Source: Gilvimarinus polysaccharolyticus
GTDB taxonomy: Bacteria > Pseudomonadota > Gammaproteobacteria > Pseudomonadales > Cellvibrionaceae
Direction: 5' to 3'
Length of the DNA stretch: 64,000 bases
Assembly (NCBI RefSeq): GCF_001187555.1
Contig: NZ_LFIJ01000002.1
Location: 222,716-286,715, forward strand
The position numbers and the translations under genes are program-made. The notes beneath the pieces are model-generated. The model did no database searches. It saw only the letters and a program-made list of their open reading frames with translations, and was not told where the DNA came from. This document shows positions 34,807-44,592 of the stretch, one piece after another; the stretch's first letter is position 1; each line of letters starts with the position of its first letter.

Positions 34807-37215
34807 ATGCTGCCATTTACCCGCTACGCCCGCGACAACCCTATCGCCACGCGCTTGCTGGGGCTGATTATTCTATGCAGCTCCCTCATTACCCTCATTG
34901 CTATTGTCTTACAGTTGTATGCTAACTTTAACGACGACGTCTCGGCGCTAGAAAAACGTCTCGATCAGGTCCGAGTCAGTACTCTTGCCAGCATGACCAA
35001 GAGCCTTTGGGGGTTCGACCAAGAACAGCTAAAGATTCAAACAAACAGCGTATTAGACGTTGCCGACGTCGTAAAGGTGCAGGTCGATTGGCGGGATTGG
35101 AACAACGAGCCGCAAACATTAATTGCACGCAAACCCAACATACAAGAAGACGCCATTAGCGACAGTCCTGCGCGCTTTTTAGTGAAGCAATACGACTTAA
35201 TCTATCAAGATGAATCCACCTCTGCACAATACTTAGGTCAGCTAACCATCACCGCTACGCTCACCTCTATTTACGACAAACTGTGGCAGCGCGCCTTGTT
35301 TATCGCTTTTATTCAGGGCACCAAAACCCTGTTAGTCTCGCTGCTAATTTTATGGTTAATACACACTCTACTCACTCGTCACATCGACACCATTGCGCGC
35401 TACGCTCGGCAAGTAAACCTCAACAAGCTCTCCACTCCACTGACGCTTAATCGTCGCCTAAATCACGCCTCCCCCGATGAATTAGACAACGTCACTAACG
35501 CCATTAACCATATGCGTGAAACCCTGCAAGAGGATATTAAAAAGCGTCACAGTATCGAGTTGGCACTGTTAAACGAAAAAGAAGAAAAGCTCGAAACTCG
35601 TCGCCAAAAGCTCGCTGCCGAAGAGGCCAGTCGCGCCAAAAGCCAGTTTCTAGCCACCATGAGCCATGAAATTCGCACCCCCATGAATGGCGTCATTGGC
35701 ATGCTTGATATGCTGCGCGACACCCAGCTCGACGACAATCAACGCCACTATGTCGATGTCATCCATCGCTCTGGTGAAAACTTACTGGATATCATCAACG
35801 ACATCCTCGATTACTCTAAAATCGAAGCGGGCAAGATGCAGCTGGAAGTTGTCGAGTTTGACCTAGGACTGGTTGTCGACGACGCCATTACCTTGTTTGG
35901 CGCTGTCGCGAACAAACATCATATTGAGCTGTACGGCTATATCGAGCCCACAGTACAGACCTTCTTAAGGGGTGACCCTACCCGCCTGCGGCAAATACTT
36001 ATTAACCTAATCGGTAACGCTTTTAAATTTACCAGCAGCGGCTCTATTGTGTTGCACGTTAGCACCGCTCGCGACAGCAGCAGTGTCACACCGATAATAA
36101 AATTCGCGATCAAAGATACCGGTATCGGTATTAGCAAAAATTCCCAAGCCGTCTTATTTGACGCATTCCGCCAAGCCGACACCACCACAACCCGGCATTA
36201 CGGGGGCACAGGCTTAGGGCTGGCAATATGCAAAAGCTTAACCGAGCTTATGCACGGCGATCTGGGCGTCGACAGCAAAGTCGGGCAGGGCTCAACCTTC
36301 TGGTTTACCGCCCGCTTTGCGCCATCGACTAAAATTACTTTGGCAAAAAATAGCAACGAACCAACACCTCTGGCAGGCAAGCGCCTACTACTGGTCGATC
36401 ACAGCGAACCATTGGCCGAACTCGTCGCTAAACTTTGCAGTACCTGGCAAATACAACTGGTACACGCCACGAACGCCAGCGGCGCTATCGATGCTCTTCA
36501 CGCCGAGGGAGCATTTGATCTCATCGTTCTGTGTCAACAACTACCAGTGATGTCGGGGTTACACCTTAGCGATTGGATTCGTCGCGAGGCCAAGCTCGCC
36601 GAGGTGCCCATTATTCTTCTGAGCGGTTCAGATGATCCACTCGCCACCGACGAGTTAACACGACTTAATATTCATGCAACACTGCGTAAACCCCTGCTGC
36701 CCCGTCAGCTATATCGCACACTCTTTACAGCCTGTGGGCTAACTCCACCGAACCATAATAACGACACAACCGCGCTGGTTGCACACCGCTCTTTGGCACA
36801 CTTACAAGTCCTTGTTGCCGAGGACAATGCCGTCAACCGTATGGTCATAAAAGGTTTACTCGGCAAGCTCGGAGTCGTGCCAATCATTACCGAAAACGGC
36901 CGCGAGGCACTCCGTGCCGTACAGCGCAGCGCCAAGCCCTTTGACTTAATCTTAATGGATTGCGAAATGCCCGATATGGATGGCTTTGAAGCCACCCGTG
37001 CAATTCGCCTTTACGAGCAAGCCGAATCACACACAGCAGCTACCATTGTCGCGCTGACCGCCCACGCGCTAGAGGAGCATCGCGAGGCGGTGTTTGCCAG
37101 CGGTATGGATCATTTTTTATGCAAGCCCATCTCACTCAAAAGCCTCACCAAGGCACTCGATAAACTAGGTCTAGCCCCCGACTCACCTAACACTTTGGCC
37201 AAAATCAAATCTTAA
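34807..37215 (+). CDS. Membrane hybrid histidine kinase with two receiver domains, the first degenerate
   Basis: This 802-residue sensor has TM1 at about 16-40, a periplasmic sensor region, TM2 at about 165-188, a coiled linker, a HisKA domain with His287 in [12 protein letters not shown], and an ATPase domain ([37 protein letters not shown]). The first receiver (about 525-640) has Cys576 in place of the phospho-acceptor Asp ([13 protein letters not shown]) and DH rather than DD in its acidic pocket, so it should not be phosphorylated. The second (about 665-790) is intact, with Asp718 in [13 protein letters not shown]. No Hpt domain is present, so a separate phosphotransfer protein is needed. 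No partner lies nearby; the signal is unknown. Confidence 0.92.
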   Translation: MLPFTRYARDNPIATRLLGLIILCSSLITLIAIVLQLYANFNDDVSALEKRLDQVRVSTLASMTKSLWGFDQEQLKIQTNSVLDVADVVKVQVDWRDWNNEPQTLIARKPNIQEDAISDSPARFLVKQYDLIYQDESTSAQYLGQLTITATLTSIYDKLWQRALFIAFIQGTKTLLVSLLILWLIHTLLTRHIDTIARYARQVNLNKLSTPLTLNRRLNHASPDELDNVTNAINHMRETLQEDIKKRHSIELALLNEKEEKLETRRQKLAAEEASRAKSQFLATMSHEIRTPMNGVIGMLDMLRDTQLDDNQRHYVDVIHRSGENLLDIINDILDYSKIEAGKMQLEVVEFDLGLVVDDAITLFGAVANKHHIELYGYIEPTVQTFLRGDPTRLRQILINLIGNAFKFTSSGSIVLHVSTARDSSSVTPIIKFAIKDTGIGISKNSQAVLFDAFRQADTTTTRHYGGTGLGLAICKSLTELMHGDLGVDSKVGQGSTFWFTARFAPSTKITLAKNSNEPTPLAGKRLLLVDHSEPLAELVAKLCSTWQIQLVHATNASGAIDALHAEGAFDLIVLCQQLPVMSGLHLSDWIRREAKLAEVPIILLSGSDDPLATDELTRLNIHATLRKPLLPRQLYRTLFTACGLTPPNHNNDTTALVAHRSLAHLQVLVAEDNAVNRMVIKGLLGKLGVVPIITENGREALRAVQRSAKPFDLILMDCEMPDMDGFEATRAIRLYEQAESHTAATIVALTAHALEEHREAVFASGMDHFLCKPISLKSLTKALDKLGLAPDSPNTLAKIKS

Positions 37216-37334
37216 TCCCATACAGCCCAATATGATCACATATAGCCCTGTTAAGCATCCGCGCCGAGAATCAAACCGCCATCACAAGAGTACCCACATT
37301 AAGCTTAGCAATCGCCTTTATAGCTTTTTTCTCC

Positions 37335-37363
37335 TTGCCCAGACGTTAGCCAATCTTTATTAT
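37335..37363 (+). promoter_or_regulatory. Candidate sigma70 promoter of trxA
   Basis: TTGCCC (37335-37340) and TATTAT (37358-37363) are separated by exactly 17 bases. Transcription would begin near 37370, giving a leader of about 140 bases before the trxA ATG at 37510. The rest of the 294-base gap after the hybrid kinase shows no gene. Confidence 0.6.
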
Positions 37364-37509
37364 GATTGCCTGATGAAACGCACTGCGTGGGCCTATTTAT
37401 CCTAACTTACGGTCTTTAAATCACGGCTCACGCCCCCATATAGCGATACAGGGTCCCCCACAGTATTGCTAATTAAATACCCTCAACCGGGTTTGGAGAT
37501 TATTTGACT

Positions 37510-37839
37510 ATGAGTAACGACACTATAATCCACGTTACCGACGATTCATTTGACGCCGACGTTCTGCAATCAGACGTTCCTGTACTGGTCGACTTTTGGG
37601 CAGCCTGGTGTGGCCCATGCAAAATGATCGCTCCGGTACTCGACGAGCTGGCCGACCAATACGCCGGCAAGATAAAAATTGCCAAAGTAGACGTAGATGC
37701 CAACAAAGAGATTCCTGCTAAATTTGGGATTCGCGGCATTCCAACATTGATTATTTTCAAAGGCGGCAATGCTGAGTCCACCAAAGTAGGGGCACTATCA
37801 CGCAGCCAATTGGTAGAGTTTATCGATTCTGCGGTGTAG
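37510..37839 (+). CDS. trxA: Thioredoxin 1
   Basis: This 109-residue protein is a classical thioredoxin with the redox motif [20 protein letters not shown], the cis-Pro in [14 protein letters not shown] and a conserved Asp in the core. It reduces disulfides in the cytoplasm with electrons from thioredoxin reductase. ATG 37510 has a GGAG ribosome site (from about 37495); an in-frame TTG two codons earlier is less likely. It lies directly upstream of rho, the usual order in gammaproteobacteria, but a strong terminator separates the two. Confidence 0.97.
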   Translation: MSNDTIIHVTDDSFDADVLQSDVPVLVDFWAAWCGPCKMIAPVLDELADQYAGKIKIAKVDVDANKEIPAKFGIRGIPTLIIFKGGNAESTKVGALSRSQLVEFIDSAV

Positions 37840-37846
37840 TTTGCTT

Positions 37847-37884
37847 TTTGGCCGCAGGATAATCTGCGGCCAAATTAATTTTTT
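37847..37884 (+). terminator. Rho-independent terminator after trxA
   Basis: TTTGGCCGCAG (37847-37857) and CTGCGGCCAAA (37864-37874) form a perfect 11-bp stem with a 6-base loop. It is followed by TTAATTTTTT. This is one of the clearest terminators in the window and lies directly before the rho promoter. Confidence 0.92.
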
Positions 37885-37911
37885 GCACTCACCGTTTTTT
37901 ACCGCTATACT
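37883..37911 (+). promoter_or_regulatory. Candidate sigma70 promoter of rho
   Basis: TTGCAC (37883-37888) and TATACT (37906-37911) are separated by 17 bases; each hexamer has at least four of six consensus bases. Transcription would start near 37918 and leave a leader of about 320 bases before rho. The rest of the leader (37920-38062) shows no gene. Confidence 0.65.
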
Positions 37912-38062
37912 CCAAACCACCTGTTACAGCTCATTTAAGTCCTGCCCGACATCAGCGTTTATTTATTCATCAGATCTTAATATACAGATCTCGGGCAATG
38001 CCGACCCCTACAACTATCTCCGACTTTCAGACGTTAGTTCTGTAGCTTATCCGCAAGACTGA

Positions 38063-38245
38063 ATGATGAATAACAGATTTTTGACTGACAGTGTATGCGA
38101 TACAACAACTACAACGCATTCTCTGCCCGACGCACAAGAAGCATGTAACGTCGCTAAGCAACGCAGTCTGCCGCTTGAATTCAACGCCATTCGGCACGAA
38201 CCCCCTGCAGACAACAAACCTACTAACCTAAGTCCAACTGTATGA
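38063..38245 (+). CDS. Possible leader peptide of rho
   Basis: A 60-codon frame runs from ATG 38063 (second ATG at 38066) to a stop that overlaps the rho start as ATGA. The product is hydrophilic ([20 protein letters not shown]) with no known domain. No good ribosome site precedes it. E. coli also has a short rhoL frame in the rho leader, which belongs to a self-attenuated unit. The overlap makes translational coupling possible, but the frame may be chance. Confidence 0.35.
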   Translation: MMNNRFLTDSVCDTTTTTHSLPDAQEACNVAKQRSLPLEFNAIRHEPPADNKPTNLSPTV

Positions 38246-39501
38246 ACCTTACCGATTTAAAAGCAAAATCCATTGAAGAGTTGATCGATCTCGCCCGCGA
38301 GACAGGTCAAGAAAACCTCGCGCGATCGCGCAAACAAGATATTATTTTTAATATCCTGAAGCGTCACGCCAAAAGTGGCGAAGACATCTACGGCGACGGG
38401 GTACTAGAAATTCTGCAAGACGGCTTTGGCTTTTTGCGTTCGGCCGACAGTTCGTACCTGGCAGGCCCAGACGACATCTACGTCTCGCCAAGCCAAATTC
38501 GTCGCTTTAATTTGCGCACCGGTGACACCATTGCCGGTAAAATTCGCCCCCCAAAAGAGGGCGAACGCTACTTTGCCCTGCTCAAGGTTAACGAAATTAA
38601 TTTCGACAAACCCGAGAGCTCACGCAATAAAATTTTATTTGAAAACTTAACGCCGTTGTTTCCCAATGAGCGTTTGCTGCTAGAGTCCGGCAACGGCTCG
38701 ACCGAAGATTTAACCGGCCGCATCATTGACTTAACTTCCCCCATCGGTAAAGGCCAGCGCGGCTTGATTGTCGCCCCGCCCAAAGCCGGTAAGACCATCA
38801 TGATGCAGTGCATCGCTCAGGCCATCACTCGCAACAACCCCGAGTGTCACCTGATTGTTTTGCTGATTGATGAGCGTCCAGAGGAAGTGACCGAGATGCA
38901 GCGCTCGGTGCGCGGCGAAGTAGTCGCCTCCACCTTTGATGAGCCGCCGGCACGTCACGTACAAGTGGCCGAGATGGTTATCGAACGCGCCAAGCGTTTG
39001 GTAGAGCACAAAAAAGACGTCATCATCCTGCTCGACTCCATCACCCGCCTAGCTCGCGCCTATAACACTGTCATTCCATCATCCGGTAAAGTTCTCACCG
39101 GTGGTGTTGATGCTCACGCCCTAGAACGCCCCAAGCGCTTCTTTGGTGCCGCACGTAATATCGAAGAGGGTGGCAGCTTATCGATCATCGCCACCGCCTT
39201 GGTGGATACCGGCTCTAAAATGGATGAAGTTATCTACGAGGAGTTTAAAGGCACCGGTAACCTTGAGCTGCACCTTGATCGTAAAATTGCCGAGAAGCGT
39301 ATCTATCCAGCTATTAACGTGCGCCGCTCTGGCACTCGCCGCGAAGAACTCCTAATGAAAGAAGATGAGCTGCAACGCGCTTGGATTTTGCGTCGCCTGC
39401 TTAACGATATGGAAGACGTCGCCGCTACCGAATTTTTAGTCGACAAACTCAAAGACTTTAAAACCAATGACGAATTCTTCCTGTCCATGAAACGGAAGTA
39501 A
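38242..39501 (+). CDS. rho: Transcription termination factor Rho
   Basis: This 419-residue protein is exactly E. coli Rho length. It has the N-terminal helical domain ([20 protein letters not shown]), the cold-shock-like RNA-binding domain ([33 protein letters not shown]) and the ATPase core: Walker [13 protein letters not shown], catalytic region [13 protein letters not shown], Walker [19 protein letters not shown]-loop [14 protein letters not shown]. The ring hexamer loads on C-rich RNA and ends transcription. A long leader suggests the autoregulation known for rho. It is followed by a very stable intrinsic terminator. Confidence 0.98.
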   Translation: MNLTDLKAKSIEELIDLARETGQENLARSRKQDIIFNILKRHAKSGEDIYGDGVLEILQDGFGFLRSADSSYLAGPDDIYVSPSQIRRFNLRTGDTIAGKIRPPKEGERYFALLKVNEINFDKPESSRNKILFENLTPLFPNERLLLESGNGSTEDLTGRIIDLTSPIGKGQRGLIVAPPKAGKTIMMQCIAQAITRNNPECHLIVLLIDERPEEVTEMQRSVRGEVVASTFDEPPARHVQVAEMVIERAKRLVEHKKDVIILLDSITRLARAYNTVIPSSGKVLTGGVDAHALERPKRFFGAARNIEEGGSLSIIATALVDTGSKMDEVIYEEFKGTGNLELHLDRKIAEKRIYPAINVRRSGTRREELLMKEDELQRAWILRRLLNDMEDVAATEFLVDKLKDFKTNDEFFLSMKRK

Positions 39502-39513
39502 TCGATCGGGTAA

Positions 39514-39564
39514 CGGTTAAGCAAAAACGGGGGACAATAATTGTCCCCCGTTTTTGCTTAACCG
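39514..39564. terminator. Very strong terminator hairpin after rho
   Basis: Arms 39514-39537 and 39541-39564 are a perfect 24-bp inverted repeat around the loop TAA. The arms carry a GGGGGAC/GTCCCCC core and a GTTTTTGC segment that can act as the T-rich tail in either direction. It lies 12 bases after the rho stop and 34 before the ubiD start. Confidence 0.9.
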
Positions 39565-39598
39565 CGACTCACACCGTCACTCGCACTGTGGAATCACC

Positions 39599-41068
39599 AT
39601 GAAATACAACGATCTTCGCGACTTCATTCAACAGCTTGAGGCCCGTGGCGAACTAAAGCGCATCAGTGCCGAGATCGATCCCAACCTTGAAATGACTGAA
39701 ATCTGCGACCGCACCCTGCGCGCCGGCGGCCCAGCATTGCTATTTGAAAACCCCAAAGGTTACAACATACCGGTCTTAGGAAACTTGTTCGGCACCCCCG
39801 AGCGAGTGGCGTTAGGCATGGGAGAAGAGTCCGTTGCAGCGCTGCGCGATGTAGGTAAGCTATTGGCTTTTTTAAAAGAGCCGGAACCACCCAAAGGGCT
39901 AAAAGAGGCTTGGCAAACTCTACCGATTTTTAAACAAGTGCTTAACATGGCACCCAAAATACTCAAGAAGGCGCCTTGCCAAGAAGTGATATTAGAAGGC
40001 GAGGCAGTCGACCTAGACCTCCTTCCCATCCAAACTTGCTGGCCCGGCGATGCCGCCCCACTGGTAACCTGGCCTCTAGTGATCACTCGCGGCCCACTTA
40101 AAGAGCGACAAAACCTTGGCATCTACCGGATGCAAAAAATCGCTAAAAATCGGCTCATTATGCGCTGGTTGAGTCACCGTGGCGGAGCTTTGGATTTTCG
40201 TGACTGGCAGCTCCAACACCCCGGTGAACCCTTTCCCGTAGCCGTTGCCCTAGGCGCCGATCCGGCCACTATTTTAGGAGCCGTTACTCCCGTGCCCGAC
40301 AGCTTAAGCGAGTACGCTTTTGCCGGACTGCTGCGTGGCAGCAAAACCGAGGTGGTAAAAGCCGGCAGTAACGAGCTGCAAGTGCCCGCTTCGGCAGAAT
40401 TTATTTTAGAGGGCCACATAGCCCCCGACGATATGGCACCCGAGGGCCCCTACGGCGATCACACCGGTTACTATAACGAAGTAGACTCCTTCCCGGTGTT
40501 TACCGTTACCCGCATTACTCACCGCAAAGATCCCATCTACCACAGCACTTACACCGGCCGCCCACCGGATGAACCCGCGGTATTAGGCGTGGCGTTAAAT
40601 GAAGTGTTTATTCCGCTACTGCAAAAACAGTTTCCCGAGATCGTGGATTTTTACTTGCCACCCGAGGGCTGCTCGTATCGCTTAGCCGTGGTCACCATCA
40701 AAAAACAATACCCCGGTCACGCCAAGCGAGTGATGATGGGTGTTTGGTCTTTTTTACGTCAGTTTATGTACACCAAGTTTGTCATCGTCACCGACGACGA
40801 CATCAACGCCCGCGACTGGAAAGATGTCATCTGGGCGATCACCACTCGCATGGACCCGTCACGCGACACCACGCTTATTGAAAACACTCCCATCGACTAT
40901 CTCGACTTCGCCTCACCGGTGTCTGGGCTTGGCTCCAAAATGGGTATGGATGCCACCAACAAATGGCCCGGCGAGACCAACCGTGAGTGGGGCGAGCCCA
41001 TTGTGATGGACGCCGCCGTCAAAACGCGCATCGATGAGTTATGGGCTTCACTCGGCATTGACGATTAA
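39599..41068 (+). CDS. ubiD: 3-octaprenyl-4-hydroxybenzoate decarboxylase UbiD
   Basis: This 489-residue prenylated-FMN-dependent decarboxylase acts in ubiquinone synthesis and removes the carboxylate of the prenylated 4-hydroxybenzoate ring. Family features include [58 protein letters not shown], the region with catalytic acids [13 protein letters not shown] and [16 protein letters not shown] near the end. ATG 39599 matches the E. coli start; an upstream in-frame ATG at 39554 lies inside the rho terminator hairpin. The flavin partner UbiX is not in the window. Confidence 0.97.
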   Translation: MKYNDLRDFIQQLEARGELKRISAEIDPNLEMTEICDRTLRAGGPALLFENPKGYNIPVLGNLFGTPERVALGMGEESVAALRDVGKLLAFLKEPEPPKGLKEAWQTLPIFKQVLNMAPKILKKAPCQEVILEGEAVDLDLLPIQTCWPGDAAPLVTWPLVITRGPLKERQNLGIYRMQKIAKNRLIMRWLSHRGGALDFRDWQLQHPGEPFPVAVALGADPATILGAVTPVPDSLSEYAFAGLLRGSKTEVVKAGSNELQVPASAEFILEGHIAPDDMAPEGPYGDHTGYYNEVDSFPVFTVTRITHRKDPIYHSTYTGRPPDEPAVLGVALNEVFIPLLQKQFPEIVDFYLPPEGCSYRLAVVTIKKQYPGHAKRVMMGVWSFLRQFMYTKFVIVTDDDINARDWKDVIWAITTRMDPSRDTTLIENTPIDYLDFASPVSGLGSKMGMDATNKWPGETNREWGEPIVMDAAVKTRIDELWASLGIDD

Positions 41069-41100
41069 CCCCGCCACCTCAAAGTAAATAATTGCTAAGC

Positions 41101-41126
41101 TCACAACTGGCTATTGTCAGTTGTGA
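41101..41126 (+). terminator. Hairpin after ubiD
   Basis: TCACAACTG (41101-41109) and CAGTTGTGA (41118-41126) pair perfectly over 9 bp with an 8-base loop. It lies 33 bases after the ubiD stop. There is no T run, so it may be a weak terminator or a binding palindrome for the gene downstream. Confidence 0.4.
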
Positions 41127-41248
41127 CGTCGCCGTTTATGGTGAGATTGGCATTAAACTAACGTGCGCCGGCGTGGTATCCACTCAGCCGTCGCCGTACA
41201 CAGAGCCCATAACCATTAGAATGACCCATAACAATAGCGGACCAAACT

Positions 41249-42016
41249 ATGCGTAATCTCACAGCCCGACTGGCACTTTTAGCCAGCCTTAGCCTCGCCG
41301 CGCTACCCGCGCTGGCGGAACAATTTAGCGTCTTACTGTTTACCAAAACCGCCGGTTGGCACCACAAGTCCATCAACGCTGGGGTAACTGCCATGGAAGC
41401 AATGGCCGTACGCCACCACTTTAGCCTCGACTGGCATGAAATGGCTGACGTTTTCGCCGACGATAAACTACAAAAATATGACGCCATCGTATTTTTAAAC
41501 ACTACCGCCAATATCCTTAACGATGAACAACAAGCCGCTATGGAACGCTTTATTCAATCGGGTAAGGGCTTTGTCGGCATTCACTCTGCCTCGGATACCG
41601 AATATGACTGGGACTGGTACACCAAGATGGTGGGCCGCACCTTCCACATTCATCCGACTATTCAAACCGCCGAGATAGATGTACTGGACCGACAATTTCC
41701 GGGTGTTGAACGAATGCCCGACACCTTTTTGTGGACCGACGAATTTTACGAATTTGGCGCCGAGCGTATTAAAGGGTTAAATTACATTCTCGCTATCGAT
41801 GAAACCACTTACGATCCAGTCGCCGACTGGGGCCGTGTCGCCGGCAAAGGAATGGGCGACTTTCACCCCATTGCTTGGTACCACGAATACGATGGTGGAC
41901 GCGCGTTTTATACCGGCCTTGGCCACGTGCCATCCACTTTCAGCGATAAAATGTTTTTAGAGCATATTTATGGTGGCTTATATTGGGCCGCTACCGGTAA
42001 AGGTATGCGCAACTAG
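41249..42016 (+). CDS. Secreted ThuA-like protein
   Basis: This 255-residue protein has a signal peptide (MRNLTARLALLASLSLAALPALA). The mature part is a ThuA (trehalose utilization-like) domain with a class I glutamine-amidotransferase-like fold: FSVLLFTKTAGWHHKSINAG, KYDAIVFLNTTANILNDEQQ, GFVGIHSASDTEYDWDWY, MPDTFLWTDEFYEFG and HPIAWYHEYDGGRAFYTGLG. ThuA domains are common in secreted proteins of carbohydrate-degrading bacteria, and some members act on keto-sugars or disaccharides; the substrate here is unknown. It stands alone behind ubiD and is closed by a strong terminator. Confidence 0.87.
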   Translation: MRNLTARLALLASLSLAALPALAEQFSVLLFTKTAGWHHKSINAGVTAMEAMAVRHHFSLDWHEMADVFADDKLQKYDAIVFLNTTANILNDEQQAAMERFIQSGKGFVGIHSASDTEYDWDWYTKMVGRTFHIHPTIQTAEIDVLDRQFPGVERMPDTFLWTDEFYEFGAERIKGLNYILAIDETTYDPVADWGRVAGKGMGDFHPIAWYHEYDGGRAFYTGLGHVPSTFSDKMFLEHIYGGLYWAATGKGMRN

Positions 42017-42042
42017 CAGCGTCTGCACTTGCCATCAGGTGT

Positions 42043-42072
42043 TTAAAAAGCCCGCATTTGTGGGCTTTTTAA
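42043..42072 (+). terminator. Rho-independent terminator after the ThuA-like gene
   Basis: TTAAAAAGCCC (42043-42053) pairs with GGGCTTTTTAA (42062-42072) around an 8-base loop. The right arm includes the T tract. It lies 26 bases after the stop. Confidence 0.88.
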
Positions 42073-42324
42073 TAAACAAGTGTGGCACAAGCAATCCCTT
42101 TAGCACCCTCTCACAGAAGCTCAACAATCACTCGCCATAACGCAAAAACTGCAGCCGCACCGATATATCTGATGGCACTTTTGTCTCTCTAGACTCCATA
42201 GCTACGTTTTATAAACACACAAGAATTAACTTTAACTGTAATATCGAGCTAATCGCTTTATTCCATCGAGTACCACCGGAACATTAAATGCACTGATCAG
42301 CCAACAACCTTACACTTGACCTGA
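42073..42324. other. Intergenic region before the CPBP protease gene
   Basis: Together with the terminator this makes a gene-free stretch of 308 bases after the ThuA-like gene. It is A/T-rich around 42190-42250. I see no convincing promoter pair, palindrome, RNA fold or small gene. A promoter for the protease gene must lie here if that gene is not expressed by read-through. Confidence 0.5.
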
Positions 42325-42963
42325 ATGGCACAACAACCGAACAACAAGGATCTACATTTGGCCAAGTCACCCTTTACCACCATGATTAAATGGCAAAGCA
42401 TTATTATCGTCATTGCGTTAATAATGCTGCAACTATTGCCTCAGCCTATCTCTTGGTTCGGCAACTTGGGGCTAGCCGCTTGGCTTGGGGGGATCGCTTT
42501 AGCGCTCTTATCCTACGGCTTACTCATGCTGATCAATCGCTACAACCAAGCCATGCAGCGCTTCACTGTCACCACAATGGGATCTGTCCGACCGCTATTT
42601 ACTCCGCTAGCGCTTTGGCAATTAACTCTAATCTCTGTACTGGCGGGGATTGGTGAGGAGCTGCTGTTTCGAGTCTTTTTACAACCGCTTATCAGCAGTT
42701 ACAGTAACGCCTGGATTGGCATTGGATTAACCTCATTGAGCTTTGCCTTACTGCACTTTATGTCGTGGTTGTATTTTATTTTGACACTGATAATTGGGCT
42801 ACTGTTAGGCGTAGGGTACTATCTGAGTCAGAGCCTTATTTTTGTTATGGTTTGGCACGGGGTGTACGACTTAATTGCTCTTTGGGTGCTTGTTCACGCA
42901 CCTCAGTTATTGGGACTGCAACAAACAAGCTCGACGCCTCACCAACAAAAATTTAAGGTGTAA
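42325..42963 (+). CDS. CPBP family intramembrane glutamic protease
   Basis: This 212-residue protein has about six hydrophobic segments and the CPBP/Abi (CAAX protease) motifs: GEELLFR with Glu111-Glu112 and Arg116, His144 in FALLHFMSW and His178 in VWHGVYD. These residues form the active site of the Rce1-like intramembrane protease family. Bacterial members process peptides or prenylated proteins, or take part in bacteriocin immunity; the substrate is unknown. It ends with a polar tail overlapping the convergent cupin gene by 11 bases. Confidence 0.88.
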   Translation: MAQQPNNKDLHLAKSPFTTMIKWQSIIIVIALIMLQLLPQPISWFGNLGLAAWLGGIALALLSYGLLMLINRYNQAMQRFTVTTMGSVRPLFTPLALWQLTLISVLAGIGEELLFRVFLQPLISSYSNAWIGIGLTSLSFALLHFMSWLYFILTLIIGLLLGVGYYLSQSLIFVMVWHGVYDLIALWVLVHAPQLLGLQQTSSTPHQQKFKV

Positions 42964-43306
42964 AAAAAACAGCCAACCAAATAGACGGCTCGGAGGCAAG
43001 AGTGCCGGCAACTCGGTGGCGAGTGCCAGCAGGAATAAAGACATAATCACCCGGCGCCAGTGCTTGCTCGGAACCATCGCCCCACTGCAAGATAGCCCCA
43101 CCACTGAGTAAAATCACCCATTCGTGTTCGTGTTGTTGATACCAAAAATCCGCCTCACTCGCGTGCCCGCAAGACACTATACGTTCGATGCGTACAGCGG
43201 CACCACTGCATAATATTTGCGTGAGCTCATTTGGCAGCTCCGCAGGAATATCCGCCATAAGATTCAATGGCGTAGGATTTTGACCGGTTCCCTCGCAGGC
43301 ACTCAA
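42953..43306 (-). CDS. Small single-domain cupin protein
   Basis: This cupin of up to 117 residues has QQHEHEWVILLSGGAILQWG, with His residues and Glu of cupin motif 1, and APGDYVFIPAGTRHRV, cupin motif 2 with its His. A metal site is therefore likely. Relatives are annotated only as cupins. The start is uncertain: TTG 43306 overlaps the hemY stop, TTG 43267 would give the typical N-terminus MNLMADIP, and ATG 43258 is the first ATG. It lies after hemX-hemY in the same direction, and its 3' end overlaps the convergent protease gene. Confidence 0.8.
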   Translation of the reverse strand: MSACEGTGQNPTPLNLMADIPAELPNELTQILCSGAAVRIERIVSCGHASEADFWYQQHEHEWVILLSGGAILQWGDGSEQALAPGDYVFIPAGTRHRVAGTLASEPSIWLAVFFTP

Positions 43307-44592
43307 AGGCTAGCGATACCGGTTTTAGCTGGGGCTGTGGTCGCGCACTCTAAACGTGGTTTGCTCGATAGCGCTAACGATGTTGCGCGCTGCGCACTAA
43401 ACTCTAACCCCTCACGGTACAACGCATTACTCGCCTCTATTTCACCAAGCTGTTGCAATAGTCTTGCCTGTAACTCGTAAACCTCTGCGGTAGGCGCAAT
43501 AACAAGGCTCGCTCTAAAATAATCTCGAGCTTGGCCCCACAAACTATTACGTAAACTCAGTTTCCCCAAAGTACACAGTAAAACAGCATCGGCATCATGC
43601 TGAGCCAACCAAGCATTAGCCATTTTGATTTGTGCATCGATGTTAGCGCCATTCAGCTCACCGTAAAGTGCCACCCAATCGCTACGCCACTCGCCTTTTA
43701 GCGCAGCAACTAAACGCGGCTCGGCCTCTTTATCGCAGCCTAAATGATGTAGCTCAAGAGCATAAACAGCAATTAGATTAGGTTCTTTTTGCAAACGTTT
43801 ACCCATGCGCTGCCACACTGCATCCAACTCGGCTCGAGCATCATTTACTGCTACTTTTGGCTTGCGTGCAGCTCGAGTACTGATGGCAAGTTGACGCTCG
43901 TAAACCACAACTTCTAGTTCACGAATAGCATCTTCTGGACGAATTTTTAATTTTCGTAACGTGCCCAACAGCTGCTCTAGCGCATCAATATCATTCAGTG
44001 CTAAATAGACCTCGGCCAACAAATCGAGCACCACTGGATGCTCGGGGGCCGTGCGCTTAATTCGATTAAGTGTTGCTAAACACTGCTCGTAACTTTGGCT
44101 ACCCAACTGCATGCGCGCCTGCGTTAAGGCTACCGCCAGCTCACTGCTGCCCCGTGAGCGCTCAGCTTTATGCAGTAAATCTAATGCGCCAGAGAAATCT
44201 TTTAGCTCGTAGGCGCAGCGTGCAGCGGCCAAGTAATTAACCTGTGGACTAATAGACTTGCCAGCACTGCGCAGTAAATTTTTACGGGCGGTAGACCAGT
44301 CACCCTCAATAAAACTCACCAACGCCGCCATAGTTTTAGACTGTGAGCGCGGTGAAAATTTACTCTCACGGGTAAAGAACTTGCCCGCACGACGGCCAGT
44401 ATTGATTAAGCGCAAGACCAACCAAACCGTAAAAAAAGCGATTAGCCATAAAACAATACCCGTCCAAACACTCATCTCTATCGTTTTATTGCCGTAGGCG
44501 ATCAAGACATAACCACCGTCATAACGCATTAGCTGAAATAGCGCTGCGCCGGCAACCATAACCAGTAATAAAATAACTAGACGTTTTTTCAT
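43303..44592 (-). CDS. hemY: HemY protein, membrane-anchored TPR protein of the heme operon
   Basis: This 429-residue protein has two N-terminal membrane helices (about 5-24 and 38-62) and a long helical TPR part starting with RNLLRSAGKSISPQVNYLAA and repeated Ala-rich units. It corresponds to the proteobacterial HemY of the hemCDXY cluster, unrelated to the Bacillus oxidase of that name. It has no known catalytic activity and is proposed to organise heme enzymes at the membrane. Its ATG overlaps the hemX stop as ATGA, a coupled pair. Confidence 0.93.
   Translation of the reverse strand: MKKRLVILLLVMVAGAALFQLMRYDGGYVLIAYGNKTIEMSVWTGIVLWLIAFFTVWLVLRLINTGRRAGKFFTRESKFSPRSQSKTMAALVSFIEGDWSTARKNLLRSAGKSISPQVNYLAAARCAYELKDFSGALDLLHKAERSRGSSELAVALTQARMQLGSQSYEQCLATLNRIKRTAPEHPVVLDLLAEVYLALNDIDALEQLLGTLRKLKIRPEDAIRELEVVVYERQLAISTRAARKPKVAVNDARAELDAVWQRMGKRLQKEPNLIAVYALELHHLGCDKEAEPRLVAALKGEWRSDWVALYGELNGANIDAQIKMANAWLAQHDADAVLLCTLGKLSLRNSLWGQARDYFRASLVIAPTAEVYELQARLLQQLGEIEASNALYREGLEFSAQRATSLALSSKPRLECATTAPAKTGIASL

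Noticed and set aside
39554-39598. Upstream start of ubiD
   Set aside because: The ATG lies inside the rho terminator hairpin and adds residues unlike the family.
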